A DNA stretch of 21,089 nucleotides, from positions 272,803-293,891 of the forward strand of contig BMAT01009038.1 in NCBI GenBank assembly GCA_019649035.1. Direction: 5' to 3'. Below the pieces are notes generated by a model. The model worked only from the letters and a program-made list of their open reading frames with translations, was not told where the DNA came from and made no database searches. The DNA is from Elysia marginata (taxonomy: Eukaryota; Mollusca; Gastropoda; Plakobranchidae). The position numbers and the translations under genes were made by a program. Of this stretch, positions 8,998 through 19,749 are shown in pieces. Positions within the stretch are counted from its first letter, which is position 1; every line of letters starts with the position of its first letter.

Positions 8998-11900
8998 CTA
9001 AGACACAAAAGATGTGGGAAGTTTCTGCTTATAAATAGAAGCAAGGCTGTGTGCTGCTAGCTTGAGAGATTCTTGTCTTGATACACCAGATAGGACCATC
9101 TGCCAATCTGCATGGCCAATGTGAGGCTTGGCCGTTTCGATCACTTCTCCAATTGTTACTGCCAGACCAGACCACCTGTAAGTTAGAAAATAATATGATA
9201 ATTAAACAGAAAGGTTTGAGTATTATTTTTAAGCTGTGGTAAAACTAAATAAGAAATATGGGTTATTATTCATTAGGAAAACATAGGTTCACATTTAAAG
9301 CACACCAATAAATGGGACAAAATGATTACCGTATTTCTGTCTTGCCCTGAAGTAAATTGATGTCACAAAAATTATATAAATACTTTTGACATCTCAATAC
9401 AGGGATGGCGAATGATTTTTAAAAAATGAGTTGATCATTGTATCTCACATAAAATGAATGTCATAGGTACTACAAGTAAAGCAATAAACAAAAAATGGTG
9501 AATGAATTGTAAAAAGAAAAAAATCTGCAGAGATTTGTGATCCCTGCTTCAAATATATTTTGTTACAATTAAGCTATGGTAACTTGAACTTGGATACTTT
9601 AAATACTTCTTAAAATTGAATTCTGTTAATATTGCCAATTTTACTTTCGTTTTATAAACTTAACTGGCATTAGAGATATAAGTCAAAACGAGGATAATTC
9701 AAAGTTGTTTGTTTGCACAGGGTTTGAAAACGAAATATAAAAAATGAACTTTATATTGATTATTTTTTTTTATTTCTTCCTCAAAATCGAATCAAATGAG
9801 CTAGTATGCAAATAAATCACAAGCTTATTTTAAGACATATAAACGAGTTACTCCTACTCTGCTTATTGTATTGGTATGATTTTCTTGAATACTAAAGTTA
9901 CTTACATGATACGATATCTTATGACTCAAAAATATCACATATCATGTGGAAGTTTGAACAGACGGCTAAATATAGATTCAAAAGAATTTGGGTGTAAAAT
10001 TTCCTTCACCATACATGAAGTTACCTTAGTGGATAGTCTGAAGGAGTCTTATCTTGAGCTGTGAGAACATATTCAGTTGGTATATGGGTTGGTTGAGAAA
10101 AGGTCTGCACTTCAATCCCATGGGAAGGATCTTTCAGCAGAAGGCAACTCATTTCAAACCATCTAAGAAAATAAGGTTATTAAAATGTAAATGTTAGAAC
10201 AAAGTTGGAAGAAACAAAATTGAAAAACAAAACATGAATGTGATTTTTATTGATATTTGAACTAAGAAAATTGACATTTTCTATGACTTGATAAATATTT
10301 TTAACCTTTCCTTGAAACATAAAGAAATTTCATAATATTTTTTTATGCATGTACAATAATAAAATTATTACAATAATGGCTGCTGAACTCGCGGACAGGT
10401 GATTTTTAAATTATTGAAATCAAATCTTTCAACAAAATATGCATTTTTTCTTCATTTTCTTGAGAGTTGGTTCCAATAACCACAAACACTCTAATTGCAA
10501 GAACTCAAATCTTAATCAAGATATTTAATATTTCTATTACTTAATAGGGCTTTGAAAGAGTGTAAATACACTAACTCTAAATGTAAAAGTTCTACAAGAA
10601 GATTCATTTTGTGGGAAAACTACACAAATGATTAGCTTTCTAGTTATAGGTTTTGTCATGAGCTCTGAAAAGGTTAAATACAGTCCTGTTCTTAAATTTT
10701 ATTGTTCGTAATTAGATAACAAAAATAATAATGAATCTCAGAAGCTGAGTGCATTTTGATATTGCATAATGTGCTTTACAAATCAACAAACGATGTATAT
10801 ATCCTGCATCTCTTCTCTATAGTTTTATTGCAAGTTTAAAAAATAAAAACAAACAATAATAGAAACTACAGAAAAATCAACAAAAAAAAAAAAGAAACCT
10901 TTCCAAACAAAAAATGTTTCAATTGTCTTCTAAACACATCCAATGATGTTGTCTCCATCAGTAGATATCTCTTAGTTTAAACCTCAAAGGATAGGATAAA
11001 AAGTTTGAATTAAGAGGGTTTGAATAATACATTAGAGATTTCATTTGACTCCAACATTTTTCTGGTCTACTGTATAGGCAACTCCCTCTTTAACCTGGCT
11101 ATTTGTGCGAAAACACAATTGTTCTATGAAGAAAAAGATATCTCTGTAGGTTTTAAAGGGGCAAATTAGGTTGATGTTTATCATTAGCCTGATATGACTT
11201 AGTGTAAAGAAACTGCTGCAGAACACAAGGAAAGCCTTTTATAGGTCACAGTTTATACTTTGAAGACAACTGAACTTCAATTACTTTGAGTTATGAGTTC
11301 AAATCTAACAAAGCCAAAGAGGAAAAATAACCTCATACCTAAAAAATTTTGAATTAAGGGAAATTTGAATAATCACATTTTCAATTCTGTAGGTTTCCCT
11401 TGAATATGCTGCATGCCCTGTGTTTCTTTTTGCTTTTTTTTTGTTTTTGTTTTGTTTGTTGTTTTTTTTTGGGGGGTGTGATTTATAATTCAAAGTCATA
11501 TGCTAGTGTTAAAAAAATATCACATAATAAAAAACAAACCTCACACAATAATTTTGATTAAAAACCCTATCACAACACCAGACAACTCCATAACCACCGA
11601 GATCAACTTCCATGGAGTGAAAGAACTCAACTCATTAGGATACAGGTATTTATTAGGGTATCTATTCAACAGCTAACCTTTTTATTTTGTGTTACCTGTC
11701 TGGCAAAATCTCAACAATGAATCCCTCTACTGACACCACAGTGAGATCAGAAGAAATCTCTCCTGACTTCTTTAGGTTGCTTATTCTTTCTTCTGCTCCT
11801 TTCAACCCAGCAGTGAAGCCCACAGGTTGAGCTGCTGTTGTTGCCTGGCTGGCCTAGTTGGAGAAAATTACAGTTTTTCTTTTCAAAGTACTGGCTAAAG

Positions 11901-14900
11901 AAAATACATATTAATTATTGCAATTCAAAATGTGCAAGCTGATTTTTTTTTTTACAATTTTTCACAGTTTCATCGCAACTTAACCTTCCTACCTTCAACT
12001 TAGAGAAATTGAAAATGGGGAATAAGTCATATAAGAAATAACCAGCAAGCTTAAACAGCTGCTTGTACTATTCATTTACATTTTTAGCTTGCACTTCTAA
12101 AGTTGCTCTTTAGTTCAGTGAATCAGTCAAACAAAAAATACTTAAAAAACCTGTATTAAAATTCTATAATACAAACAAATGCAGATGACCCTACCCTCTA
12201 ACTTGGTAGTTTGATCCTGCCATAACTAAAATTAGTGAAAATATTAACCTTCATGAACTATGTATCTTGACACTCACAGGTGCTTTGGGCAGGTCAATGT
12301 TTAGTCCTTAAAAAGGCTATACAAACATTTTTTTGCCTGACTCGTGTGTTAAGGGAGCACTCGACTACAGTAGTGCTCCGTTATAGCAGCACCCGTTACA
12401 AGGGGACCATCCCTACAGCCGGGCCTCTGAGGAATCCCTTTTTTTTCCTCTATATAAAGTCTAATACCTGTGCATTGCTATAATAGGACAAGAACAGGCC
12501 TGAACATCGATACATCAGGAGGAAGAGAGCTAACTTTAGATGATTAGGGTAAAATTAAGTAACTCTTCCGAAAACAACACACAAGCCAAAATAAGATTGC
12601 AGGCTCATTGTGGGCTTGGCCTGCAGTTGCAAAGTTTGCGTGAGCCTTTGTTTTTTCTATTTCACAAGTCAGTGTGCATTGCATAAGGGGAAGGTAGAGA
12701 GGCGATGAGTGCGGCTTTGTCATTGGCCTGTCCAGAGCAGTTATATGAGGCACTGTAGAGCTAGATGATACGTTTACAGGTATCTACTTCTAAGATTATA
12801 CCATTGGTAAAATGGAAATGATGGTTGTGGGTGAAGAATAGGGGAAAGGGGTGAGAAGGGTCTTGTTATGCGCCTAGATGAGAGAGCCATCAAAACAGAG
12901 TTGGTTTTTCTTTTTATTTTTTTAAGAACTCCTCTTAACATTCATATTGTGGGAACATGCCTACATTGGGATTTTTCTTTTGGGACCAAAAATCCTGTTA
13001 TAGAATTGTTCTACTGTACAGGCAGTGGAAAATCATGTCAGTTTGCTAGAGTGATGCCTTTCATTTGTTGCTCCTCTGTGAGTTCAGAAGTGATATGGTT
13101 GGAAATGACCTGTGGAGGAACCCATGTAAAGCGCTTATAGCATATAAGTGGATTAGGCCCTATATGAAAACTCTCCGTTTTAAGGTTAAAACAGAAGAAA
13201 AGACACGCAGAGCCTAAAATGGAAGAAAAATGGCGCCCAAAACCTAGTCTAGATCTACGCCTAATACAGACTCTAGATAAAGATATCTTCTATATGATCT
13301 AGCTATCTAGATTATCTAAATTGATTTCTATATGTAAGTCCAATTTTTAGACTCTTAGTCTAGATTTTAGACCTACATTTTACTTAAATTCAACAGAGCT
13401 GAACACACTAGCAGGCAAAACTTTTACTTATGTGTGTTCTAGCGCCTACGATTTTTCAAAATGGTAGGCAGAAGTGTGTAAAATAAAACCTCTTCAAACA
13501 GACAGAAAAATTAAACTTTTTGGATAAATTGTGGCGCACTCTCAAACCAAATTGTTCTGTGCTGTGTTTTTGTGTATTACGTCACACGATGACTTCCTGT
13601 TTACTTTCCGTCAACTTAGTGAAAATAAAACCATTGATGTCTAGATCTAACTATCACTTGACTTCGTCAATCGTCTGCTAATTGCTACATTGGTGACCCC
13701 GACGTCATTAAAATAGGTCTATATCTAGATCTAAATCACACGCAACCACATTCATCAATAATCATGTCTTTTGAAACTGTAGCACTTAAACTCCCAACGT
13801 TTTGGACCACTTGCCCACCAGCATGGTTCGCCTAAACAGAGGCCCAGTTCGCACTGCGTGGGATTACAGCAGATGAGACAAAGTACTACCACATGGTGGC
13901 AGCTCTTAATGCCACAGCGTCAAGATCGCTGGCGGTTATTTCCTCACCCCCTACAACCTGTAAGTACAGCACCAGAAAGTCATTCCTTACCGATGCTTAC
14001 AGGTTATCCGAAGCGGAAAAAGTAGCCATACTACTAGATATTAAGGAACTGGGGGATCGCAAGCCTTCTGAAGCTATGGATAAAATGCTGGCTCTGTTAG
14101 GGGACCATAAGCCGTGCTTTCTTTTTCGGCATATTTTTCAACAGGCTGTTGCCAGAAGCGACCCGGGCCCCACTGGCTAATTTCTCCAACAACTCTGACT
14201 ACAGAGCCTTGGGGAAGGAGACTGATAACCTTTATAACCCCCTGACACCGATTAGCACAGTATGTACTACAGTGCAACAGCCAATGAAGTCGCATGCAGA
14301 TCTGTCGGAAGGAAACGGAAGAGCGGACTAGCACTAGACTGCCAATCTGTTGGTCCGCTATGTTTTGCAATAACAAGACCCACATCAGAATCAAAAATTT
14401 TACAACTGTTTGTGACGGACGAGAAGTCTAAGACACGCACTCTCAAACCAAATTGTTCCATGCCGTCATTGTTTTTGTGTATTACGTCACACGAGGACTT
14501 TCTGTTTACTTTTTGTCAACTTAGTGGAAATAAAACCTTTAATGTCTAGATCTAGCTTCGTCAATCGTCTGCTGATTGCTAAAAAATAACAATTAATTTA
14601 CTGAAACTCAAAACTAGGAACACCTACATAGCCTGTGACTGTTGCACGGCCAAAAACCTTCTGAAAAGCCTCCCTGACAGGTACCACTTTGTTGTCTTTG
14701 GCTGAAGTGACTGCAAGATTGATATCACCACCAGAATCTAACAGAAAAAAAAATTGATATCACTATGTATCCTAAAGGAAAATTTAATGATAAAACAGCG
14801 TTAAAGTGTTCTAAGGAAAAAAAGTTCTATTGAGCATAAAAAATCCTTTTTCTCATATAATGAGAAGAACAGGTTGTCTAAGGAACATCTGTTATGTGTA

Positions 14901-17900
14901 ACAATTTTCATAAGAAAATTTTTGACAGCACAAAGAGCTTATTTTTGTAAAATTAAGTTTGCATTTAGTAAACAGCACACCAACACCAGGAGTTGAGTCT
15001 ACATACATAATCATAAAAAAGAAAGTAAATATCTTATAACCTCTGCTTTTTACATATTAGGAAAACAAAGACAAGTAAAGATCAGTACAAAAATCAAAGA
15101 TAAAGCAAATCAGTGTGGATGGAAAAAATTTGAGTGCAAGTGTATGATTATTAGAGGGAAAGATAAGTAGAGAAAGAGAGAAAAAGAGGCAACAAGGGAA
15201 GAGGGGCAAAGTTTTAGTGGGGTTGTGACAACAGGTGTCTCTGAGCGACGAATATCCTTTTTGCTTTTTTAAACTTTAAAAGTTTGTATTAAAAAAGGAA
15301 GCCTGTTAGCCCAATCCATCATAAATCATTTTATGATAGTAATGTTTAGCCTTGCCCTAGCACTCAAACTCTATCATCCAAAGGGAAAACCTAATAACTT
15401 TGAAATTTTCAAAAATTGAGATAACCCCATATATCAGATTTGAAGATCACCCTCTTGCTATACAAAACTTGATTATGCCCCTGCTTCATTAGTTTTTAAA
15501 TGTACATAAGATATGTTTTGATTGAGAAGTCATGAAATAACAGCATTTTCCAATCTATTAGCGATTTTCTTGAAATGTACTCAAGACTAGCGACTAGGTT
15601 TTACCTTTGGACGGTAGCATTGTCATATTTAAATAAGTGGTTACAGCTTAAAATGTTGATAGTTATCATATTTCACCTTCAATAAGCCTTTTATTACACC
15701 TTATAGTATGCTTTAGCTTAAGCAAAAGATCTTTCTGTTTTCTGTTTATCTTTTTTAAAGATCATTCAGCATTTTGATTAGGTTATCACTAATCATTTGA
15801 CGTTAAAAGACTTTAAACATACTTATTATCTCTCTCATGCCAGGGTCCAAAGTTGTGATAACAGATTCCATAGAGCTCTGAAAAGTAAGTGCCTTTTGTG
15901 AATTAAAAATTCTCGAAAATATACTGGAATGCTATTTGTTCACTTGGCTTGTTCCTGCCACAATAATTGGCAGATCAGACTGTTAATTAGTGTTATACAA
16001 AGGACATTAACTTCATATTAGAGCAGCACGTCCCTTTCTCCATTAAAAAATAAACATGTGAACACATAAATAATGTCTTTTGATAATACCAAATCAGGGA
16101 GATGTTGTAGTTTTTACATTGTAAAGGCGTTTATATTTTATACATTACATTTTTCTGTGTTCCAAGCAATTGCTTATGCTTGAAATCATCATTATTTTCT
16201 GAAAAGATATTGGGCTATTTGGAATTTTTTTTTTTAAGTAAAAAAATTAAGAAAATCCCCTTTTTTTTAGAAAGCTGTTTATAAAATTCATATATCTCCA
16301 AAACCTGACTCATAAGGTGTGGTCAACATACAGATTTATTTCGATATTTCAACCAAATGAAATGTTACAAATACAAATAAAATTTTAAAGGATAAATGGG
16401 GGCCTCACCTTAGTTTTCTCTACCACTTTATGGACTAAGCTGTTGCCAGAAAACCATCCAAAAAGACTTTGTCCAGGGATAACACTGACTGCAGCTTTGC
16501 TACCTTGATCAGTCACAGGTGCCTTTACCCTGTCCTCTGGTGCAATCTGTGGTGAGACTTGAGAAAGAAATATTAAGGTTAGCATTGACCACTCATTAAG
16601 TTAAAATTCTGTTCTAAACAGCTTTGAAACATTTTTTGGCATACAATTCTTATTAATCTTTTTGAAAACTTTAAATTGCTGCAAGTCTGTATTATAAAGG
16701 AAAGCCCGTTGGCGCAAGCCATCCACTGAATAATTTGATGACAGATAAAGCTCACTGTAGCTTCTGAGAAGCACAAATGGAATGGTAACATTTTGTTACA
16801 CTTTCTATCTACAAATTTGAGAGTGTCTTAGTTTGCTTTGTGTAGTAAAGTCACAGTTAAAGACATGTTCACAAATAAAAGTTTAAACAAATCAAAGTGC
16901 AGAATGGATGACAATTGGAGAAAAGGTACATGAGGAGAAAATCTTATTATTTAAGGAATTACAGATGACTAATTATTATAGTTATAGTCATTTTTCAATT
17001 TTTAATTTTTGTGCCAGAGGCATGTGACACAATCCTTTTCTTCAAACTTGGTGCTCTTCTTTATGTTTAAAAAAAGCTGAAGTTGTTTTTACCAGGTGGC
17101 AATGCAGGTGTAACAACAGGCTGGGGTGACCGATGACTTGATTGGGTAGGCAGAACTGGGGTCTGGACAACATAACAAATAACGAAGTTTACAAAACAAT
17201 TCTGTGTTTGTTGTTTTGTGTACTGAAACATTTTCATCATCATTTAAGAGAAAAGAGCAGAACTATATTGTTTGTAAAAATTAGCCCTGGTTTTTAACTT
17301 TCAAATAAATTAAACACTTTAGGTTACAGTCAACAAAAAGCAAAACTAAATCTAAAAGCAACAGCCCCTTTTTGTTCTTTCTAAATAGAACAAAAACATT
17401 TTTATAAATTATAGGAAGTATACAAAATTACAACTTGCAAAGGTCATGATGATGACTTGAAACAAACACTATGTGGTGATAGGAAAAATTTCACATTACA
17501 ACAATGTTAAGTCATTTTCATAGATAACAAATTAAATTGGTTTTATCTACTGCAAGTTTGGCAAGTTTTAAACTTTAAAAGAATCAGGCCAGGTAACTTG
17601 TGATTCAAAATCAAATTACATTGACATTGTGATGTTCTTTTGATCTTTCTGATCTTGAAACCTGCCTTAGTCGAATTAAATACAGCATAATCAAGTTTGT
17701 TAAATACATATATTCAAAACTTTGAAGAATTGATACATTCTTTTATTTACTAAAATTAGTATCAGAACTCTGCTTGACAGAGGGTTTGCAATGTAGAGAG
17801 AAGTGAAGGGAAAAAATGTAGCTTAATCAGTTACAACCACATTGGAGATTAATGGGTTAACATCTCATATACCTTAGGACTGGAACTTGCATTGCTGAGA

Positions 17901-18413
17901 AATGCCGGTAGAGGAGATGGGGCAGCTAGAACAGTTGGGGTCTGGTCTTTTGTTGGAGTTGACTCTGTAAAACAATTTCATTACATATCTTTAAACACAG
18001 TGCACAAATTTAGTAGAATCAGTAATTATAAAAAGAAATTAAAAACCACAGAAGCTTGTTTTAGACCCTCTACCAGAATGAACCAATCTAAAAAAAGATA
18101 GAGGAAAAGGTGCAAGTTTTTTGTCCTTCAAATTATTTATTATGAATTTAAATCTCTAGAATTTTTACACTCAGGACTTAAAATTAAAATTGCATCTAAA
18201 ACATGACCTTACTTTAAATATTTCCTTTTCAACTAAAACTTTATATACAATATAATGATCATGGCAACTCTTTAAAAGTAAAACAAATTCTGAGAAAGTA
18301 ACTAATAAATACTGACCTCTTGAGAGGGACATGCGTTCATGGGCTTCTTTTTCTGCTTGCACAGCCTCCTCATGAGATACTATCTCTGGCTGATCTTCAG
18401 TTTCTTCCATCAT
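8998..18413 (-). CDS. PRRC1: PRRC1 (proline-rich coiled-coil 1) homologue, complete CDS
   Basis: PRRC1 is a Golgi/cytoplasmic protein reported to bind PKA subunit RI-alpha and influence COPII at ER exit sites. Nine coding exons on the - strand: 18413-18317, 17964-17873, 17162-17093, 16557-16409, 15877-15823, 14737-14628, 11853-11696, 10162-10025, 9175-8998; all introns GT-AG, phases consistent, 348 aa. The start MMEE equals the human N-terminus. Residues 5-28 are acidic and helix-prone; 33-114 are Pro/Ser/Thr-rich, shorter than in human (445 aa total). Residues 115-155 carry GQSLFGWFSG, VVEKTK and SVITTLDPGM, aligning with human WGFIKG, VLDKTK and MITTLDPGM. From 156 comes the conserved domain related to YjjX-type purine NTPases: SGGDINLAVTSAKDNKV, VREAFQKVFG, AAQPVGFTAGLKGAEERI, SVEGFIVEILPDRWFE, RWSGLAVTIGEVIE, ending YKQKLPTSFVS. 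It has Ala167 where human has Asn in TSNK. Nucleotide hydrolysis is not shown for the family. Confidence 0.96.
12368..12755. mobile_element. Probable pogo-like element, 388 bp, in PRRC1 intron 6
   Basis: The left end is TA-CAGTAGTGCTCCGTTATAGC (from 12368). The right end, read on the - strand from 12755, is TA-CAGTGCCTCATATAACTGC. Both have flanking TA (12366-12367, 12756-12757). CTCCGTTATA next to the end is typical of invertebrate pogo/Tigger-type repeats. The two ends have drifted and the interior has no transposase frame. The overlapping small frames at 12280-12483 and 12544-12753 are not genes. Confidence 0.55.
13125..13166 (+). repeat. SINE/LINE 3'-tail-like fragment
   Basis: GTAAAGCGCTTATAG followed by GTGGATTAGGCCCTATAT matches the general form of a tail common to many invertebrate SINE/LINE families (AAGCGCTT ... 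GGATTAGGCGCTATATAAA). The sequence upstream (12780-13120) may be the body of the same element, but no tRNA-like A and B boxes were recognised. Confidence 0.5.
13246..13375. repeat. CTAGAT-rich stretch
   Basis: TCTAGATCTA, ACTCTAGATAA, ATCTAGCTATCTAGATTATCTAAA and TAGTCTAGATTTTAGA-type words crowd into about 130 bp just 5' of the LTR element. Such TCTAGATC-rich sequence is common in heterobranch gastropod genomes. No function is assigned. Confidence 0.5.
13530..13689 (+). repeat. 5' LTR of the Ty3/gypsy-type element
   Basis: It begins TGTGGCGCACTC and ends ATTGCTACA directly before the primer-binding site. It contains TGTATTACGTCACACGA (a CRE-like TTACGTCA) and an AATAAA at 13624-13629, fitting promoter and poly(A) roles. 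It matches 14436-14581 over nearly its whole length, with small indels, including a segment near 13652-13665 missing from the 3' copy. Confidence 0.85.
13690..13704 (+). other. Retrotransposon primer-binding site
   Basis: TTGGTGACCCCGACG directly follows the 5' LTR. This is the form commonly seen after the 5' LTR of animal Ty3/gypsy elements, where a host tRNA 3' end primes minus-strand synthesis. I did not determine which tRNA. Confidence 0.8.
13764..14331 (+). pseudogene. Broken gag of the Ty3/gypsy-type element
   Basis: An ATG at 13764 opens a frame whose translation looks like the capsid region of metazoan Ty3/gypsy Gag: an LPTFW start, then AQFALRGITADETKYYH, LSEAEKVAILL, ELGDRKPSEAMDKMLALLGD and PCFLFRHIF. 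It is broken by an in-frame TAA at 13833-13835 and by a frameshift near 14143-14149. After that, similarity continues in another frame (PEATRAPLANF, YRALGKETDNLY) to a stop at 14329-14331. A third frame (14262-14435) carries what looks like the gag end and the pol start. Capsid assembly from this copy is not possible. Confidence 0.85.
14436..14581 (+). repeat. 3' LTR of the Ty3/gypsy-type element (ends trimmed)
   Basis: This copy aligns with 13535-13687. Its first five LTR bases are absent at the deletion joint and its last bases (expected ACA) have become AAA. An AATAAA lies at 14529-14534. Divergence from the 5' LTR (several substitutions plus indels) shows that the insertion is old. Confidence 0.85.
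15271..15341 (+). repeat. Intronic repeat, copy 1 (PRRC1 intron 5)
   Basis: It shares order and wording with 16666-16747: AAACTTTAAA, GTTTGTATTAAAAAAGGAA, CCTGTTAGCCCAATCCATC and a GATAGTAA tail. The pairing is imperfect but collinear over about 70-80 bp, suggesting two copies of one short interspersed repeat. Confidence 0.5.
16666..16747 (+). repeat. Intronic repeat, copy 2 (PRRC1 intron 3)
   Basis: This is the partner of 15271-15341, reading AAACTTTAAA, GTCTGTATTATAAAGGAA, CCCGTTGGCGCAAGCCATCC and GACAGATAA. It is in the same orientation as copy 1. The TGGC-GCAA-GCCA core could form a small hairpin; the other copy does not keep it. Confidence 0.5.
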
Positions 18414-18447
18414 GTTTGCAGCTATAGGTTTGTTAAAATAAACTTAT
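18414..18447 (-). other. PRRC1 5' UTR part of the first coding exon
   Basis: Reading the - strand, a long pyrimidine tract (CTCTCTTTTTTTTCTTG) leads to TTTACTCCAG, and the exon then starts at 18447 and runs 34 nt to ATGATGG. This strong acceptor so close to the start codon implies that the transcript begins in a separate, noncoding exon upstream. Confidence 0.75.
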
Positions 18448-19394
18448 CTGGAGTAAACAAGAAAAAAAAGAGAGATTGAGTGAATTCTGTGAGATTTGCA
18501 ATGGATAAAAATAATGGCAAACAGTTTGACAGAATTAACAGCCTTTAAAAGTCTGCCAGTTTTAAAAATTAATTATTAGTAATATCAAAATATTTTCAAA
18601 AAAAGCTAATAAAGAATGCAGGAGGATGCCTTTTAATAACTGGTTCATTACAATGATGCAATCTATTATAGATCCCAATTTTAAGAGGATACTGTGGTGA
18701 TGCAAAAGAATGGTAATTAAAAGGCTGCAAAATATTGTCAAAGTGACTCTTCTATTTGCAACAAGATTAATTCACTTAGTCTTAAGAAATAATAATGGTT
18801 AACACTAACAGATTTTACATTTGCAGAATTATAATACACATCTAGACATAAATAGTTTTCTAAAAGCACCTCATGCTTATATGGTTTATCATCTAGGCCT
18901 ACTTTTATTCCTGTGGTTGGATCTATCTATAGGTTCATTTTAGATTGATTGTGAGGCAACTAGGCTGAATCAGCCCAGTGCACACTATCTTTGGGGCCAA
19001 GTAGGCCAGTTGCAAGGTATCAAGCAGATAGGCCTACATTATCATAATATTGTATACCATGTTTGGTCCAGCTGCACTTCAAATGCTATTTGTTATACAG
19101 TCGGTGCCTTCTATCTTCACTTTTCTCTGTCTCGTGTATCTAATATTCATAAAATTAAGCGCTACATTGAAAACTTATGCAGCTCAAAGTCAAATCTTGC
19201 TTTTATGTAGCCTGTATTTATAAACCAAAGAGTTTTAAACGAAAAATTCTCTGTACTAGATAATTCAGTTTGCCTTTCTAGTTCCATAAGTCTTTGGTCT
19301 GCTTCTTTCAAAAAAAATACAACACAATAAAAAAGGAGAAATGGGTTTAAAAACTACTCATTGTTTAGTATTCCTTTCATGATAAAATGTGTCC

Positions 19395-19475
19395 CAGAAG
19401 ATATTGGACAGGAAGAGAAGGAAGAGGGGAGAATAAAAGAGGGAGAGAGAAAGAAGGACGTAAAAGCAAACAAAC
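19395..19475 (+). repeat. Purine-rich low-complexity tract
   Basis: An almost uninterrupted GA-rich stretch (GAAGAGAAGGAAGAGGGG and similar) lies upstream of PRRC1. A comparable tract occurs at about 15153-15213 in intron 5. Open frames over it on either strand are composition artefacts. Confidence 0.7.
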
Positions 19476-19728
19476 ACAGATAAAGAAGGTAAGTTGTACA
19501 CCCTAAGGAAGGTTAGGCCCAGATGGACCTGCAAAAATTTTGCCAAGAGTGCATGCTAACCTAATTTGATTTAAAAGGTCAAACCCTAGGTCAAGGCACA
19601 GACTTAGTAGGCCCATTTATGTGGCTATGCCTAAGATCCTCTTACTTAGTTTTGTAAACTGTCTTAGTATTCATAGGTCAGAACAACAAATAAGATTTAT
19701 AAGAGAGAAAAGCCATTGGAGAGGAAAA

Positions 19729-19749
19729 ATTAGAAATTAGAAATTAGAA
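19729..19749 (+). repeat. Small microsatellite (ATTAGAA)3
   Basis: Three perfect tandem copies of the 7-bp unit ATTAGAA. Confidence 0.85.

Larger units (their letters stand above)
13530..14581 (+). mobile_element. Internally deleted Ty3/gypsy-type LTR retrotransposon
   Basis: Two related LTRs flank a primer-binding site, a damaged gag and a scrap of the pol start, in antisense orientation within PRRC1 intron 6. The total is 1.05 kb against about 4-6 kb for an intact element, so nearly all of pol (protease, reverse transcriptase, RNase H, integrase) is missing. The last pol residues (LFVTDEKSKTR, about 14403-14435) run straight into the 3' LTR, placing the deletion joint at about 14435. Its 3' edge is 46 bp from the splice donor of PRRC1 coding exon 6. 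No clear target duplication was found. It cannot transpose by itself. Confidence 0.88.

Noticed and set aside
11290..11320. GAGTTCAAATCTAAC resembling a tRNA-type B box
   Set aside because: No A box at a suitable distance and no cloverleaf could be drawn, so no tRNA or tRNA-derived SINE is called.
12868..13140. 90-codon open frame on the + strand
   Set aside because: It lies in a PRRC1 intron and ends within a SINE/LINE-tail-like sequence, with no protein family resemblance.
13764..14435. gag-like frame considered as a domesticated host gene
   Set aside because: It has an in-frame stop, frameshifts, flanking LTRs and a pol scrap, all typical of a dead retrotransposon copy.
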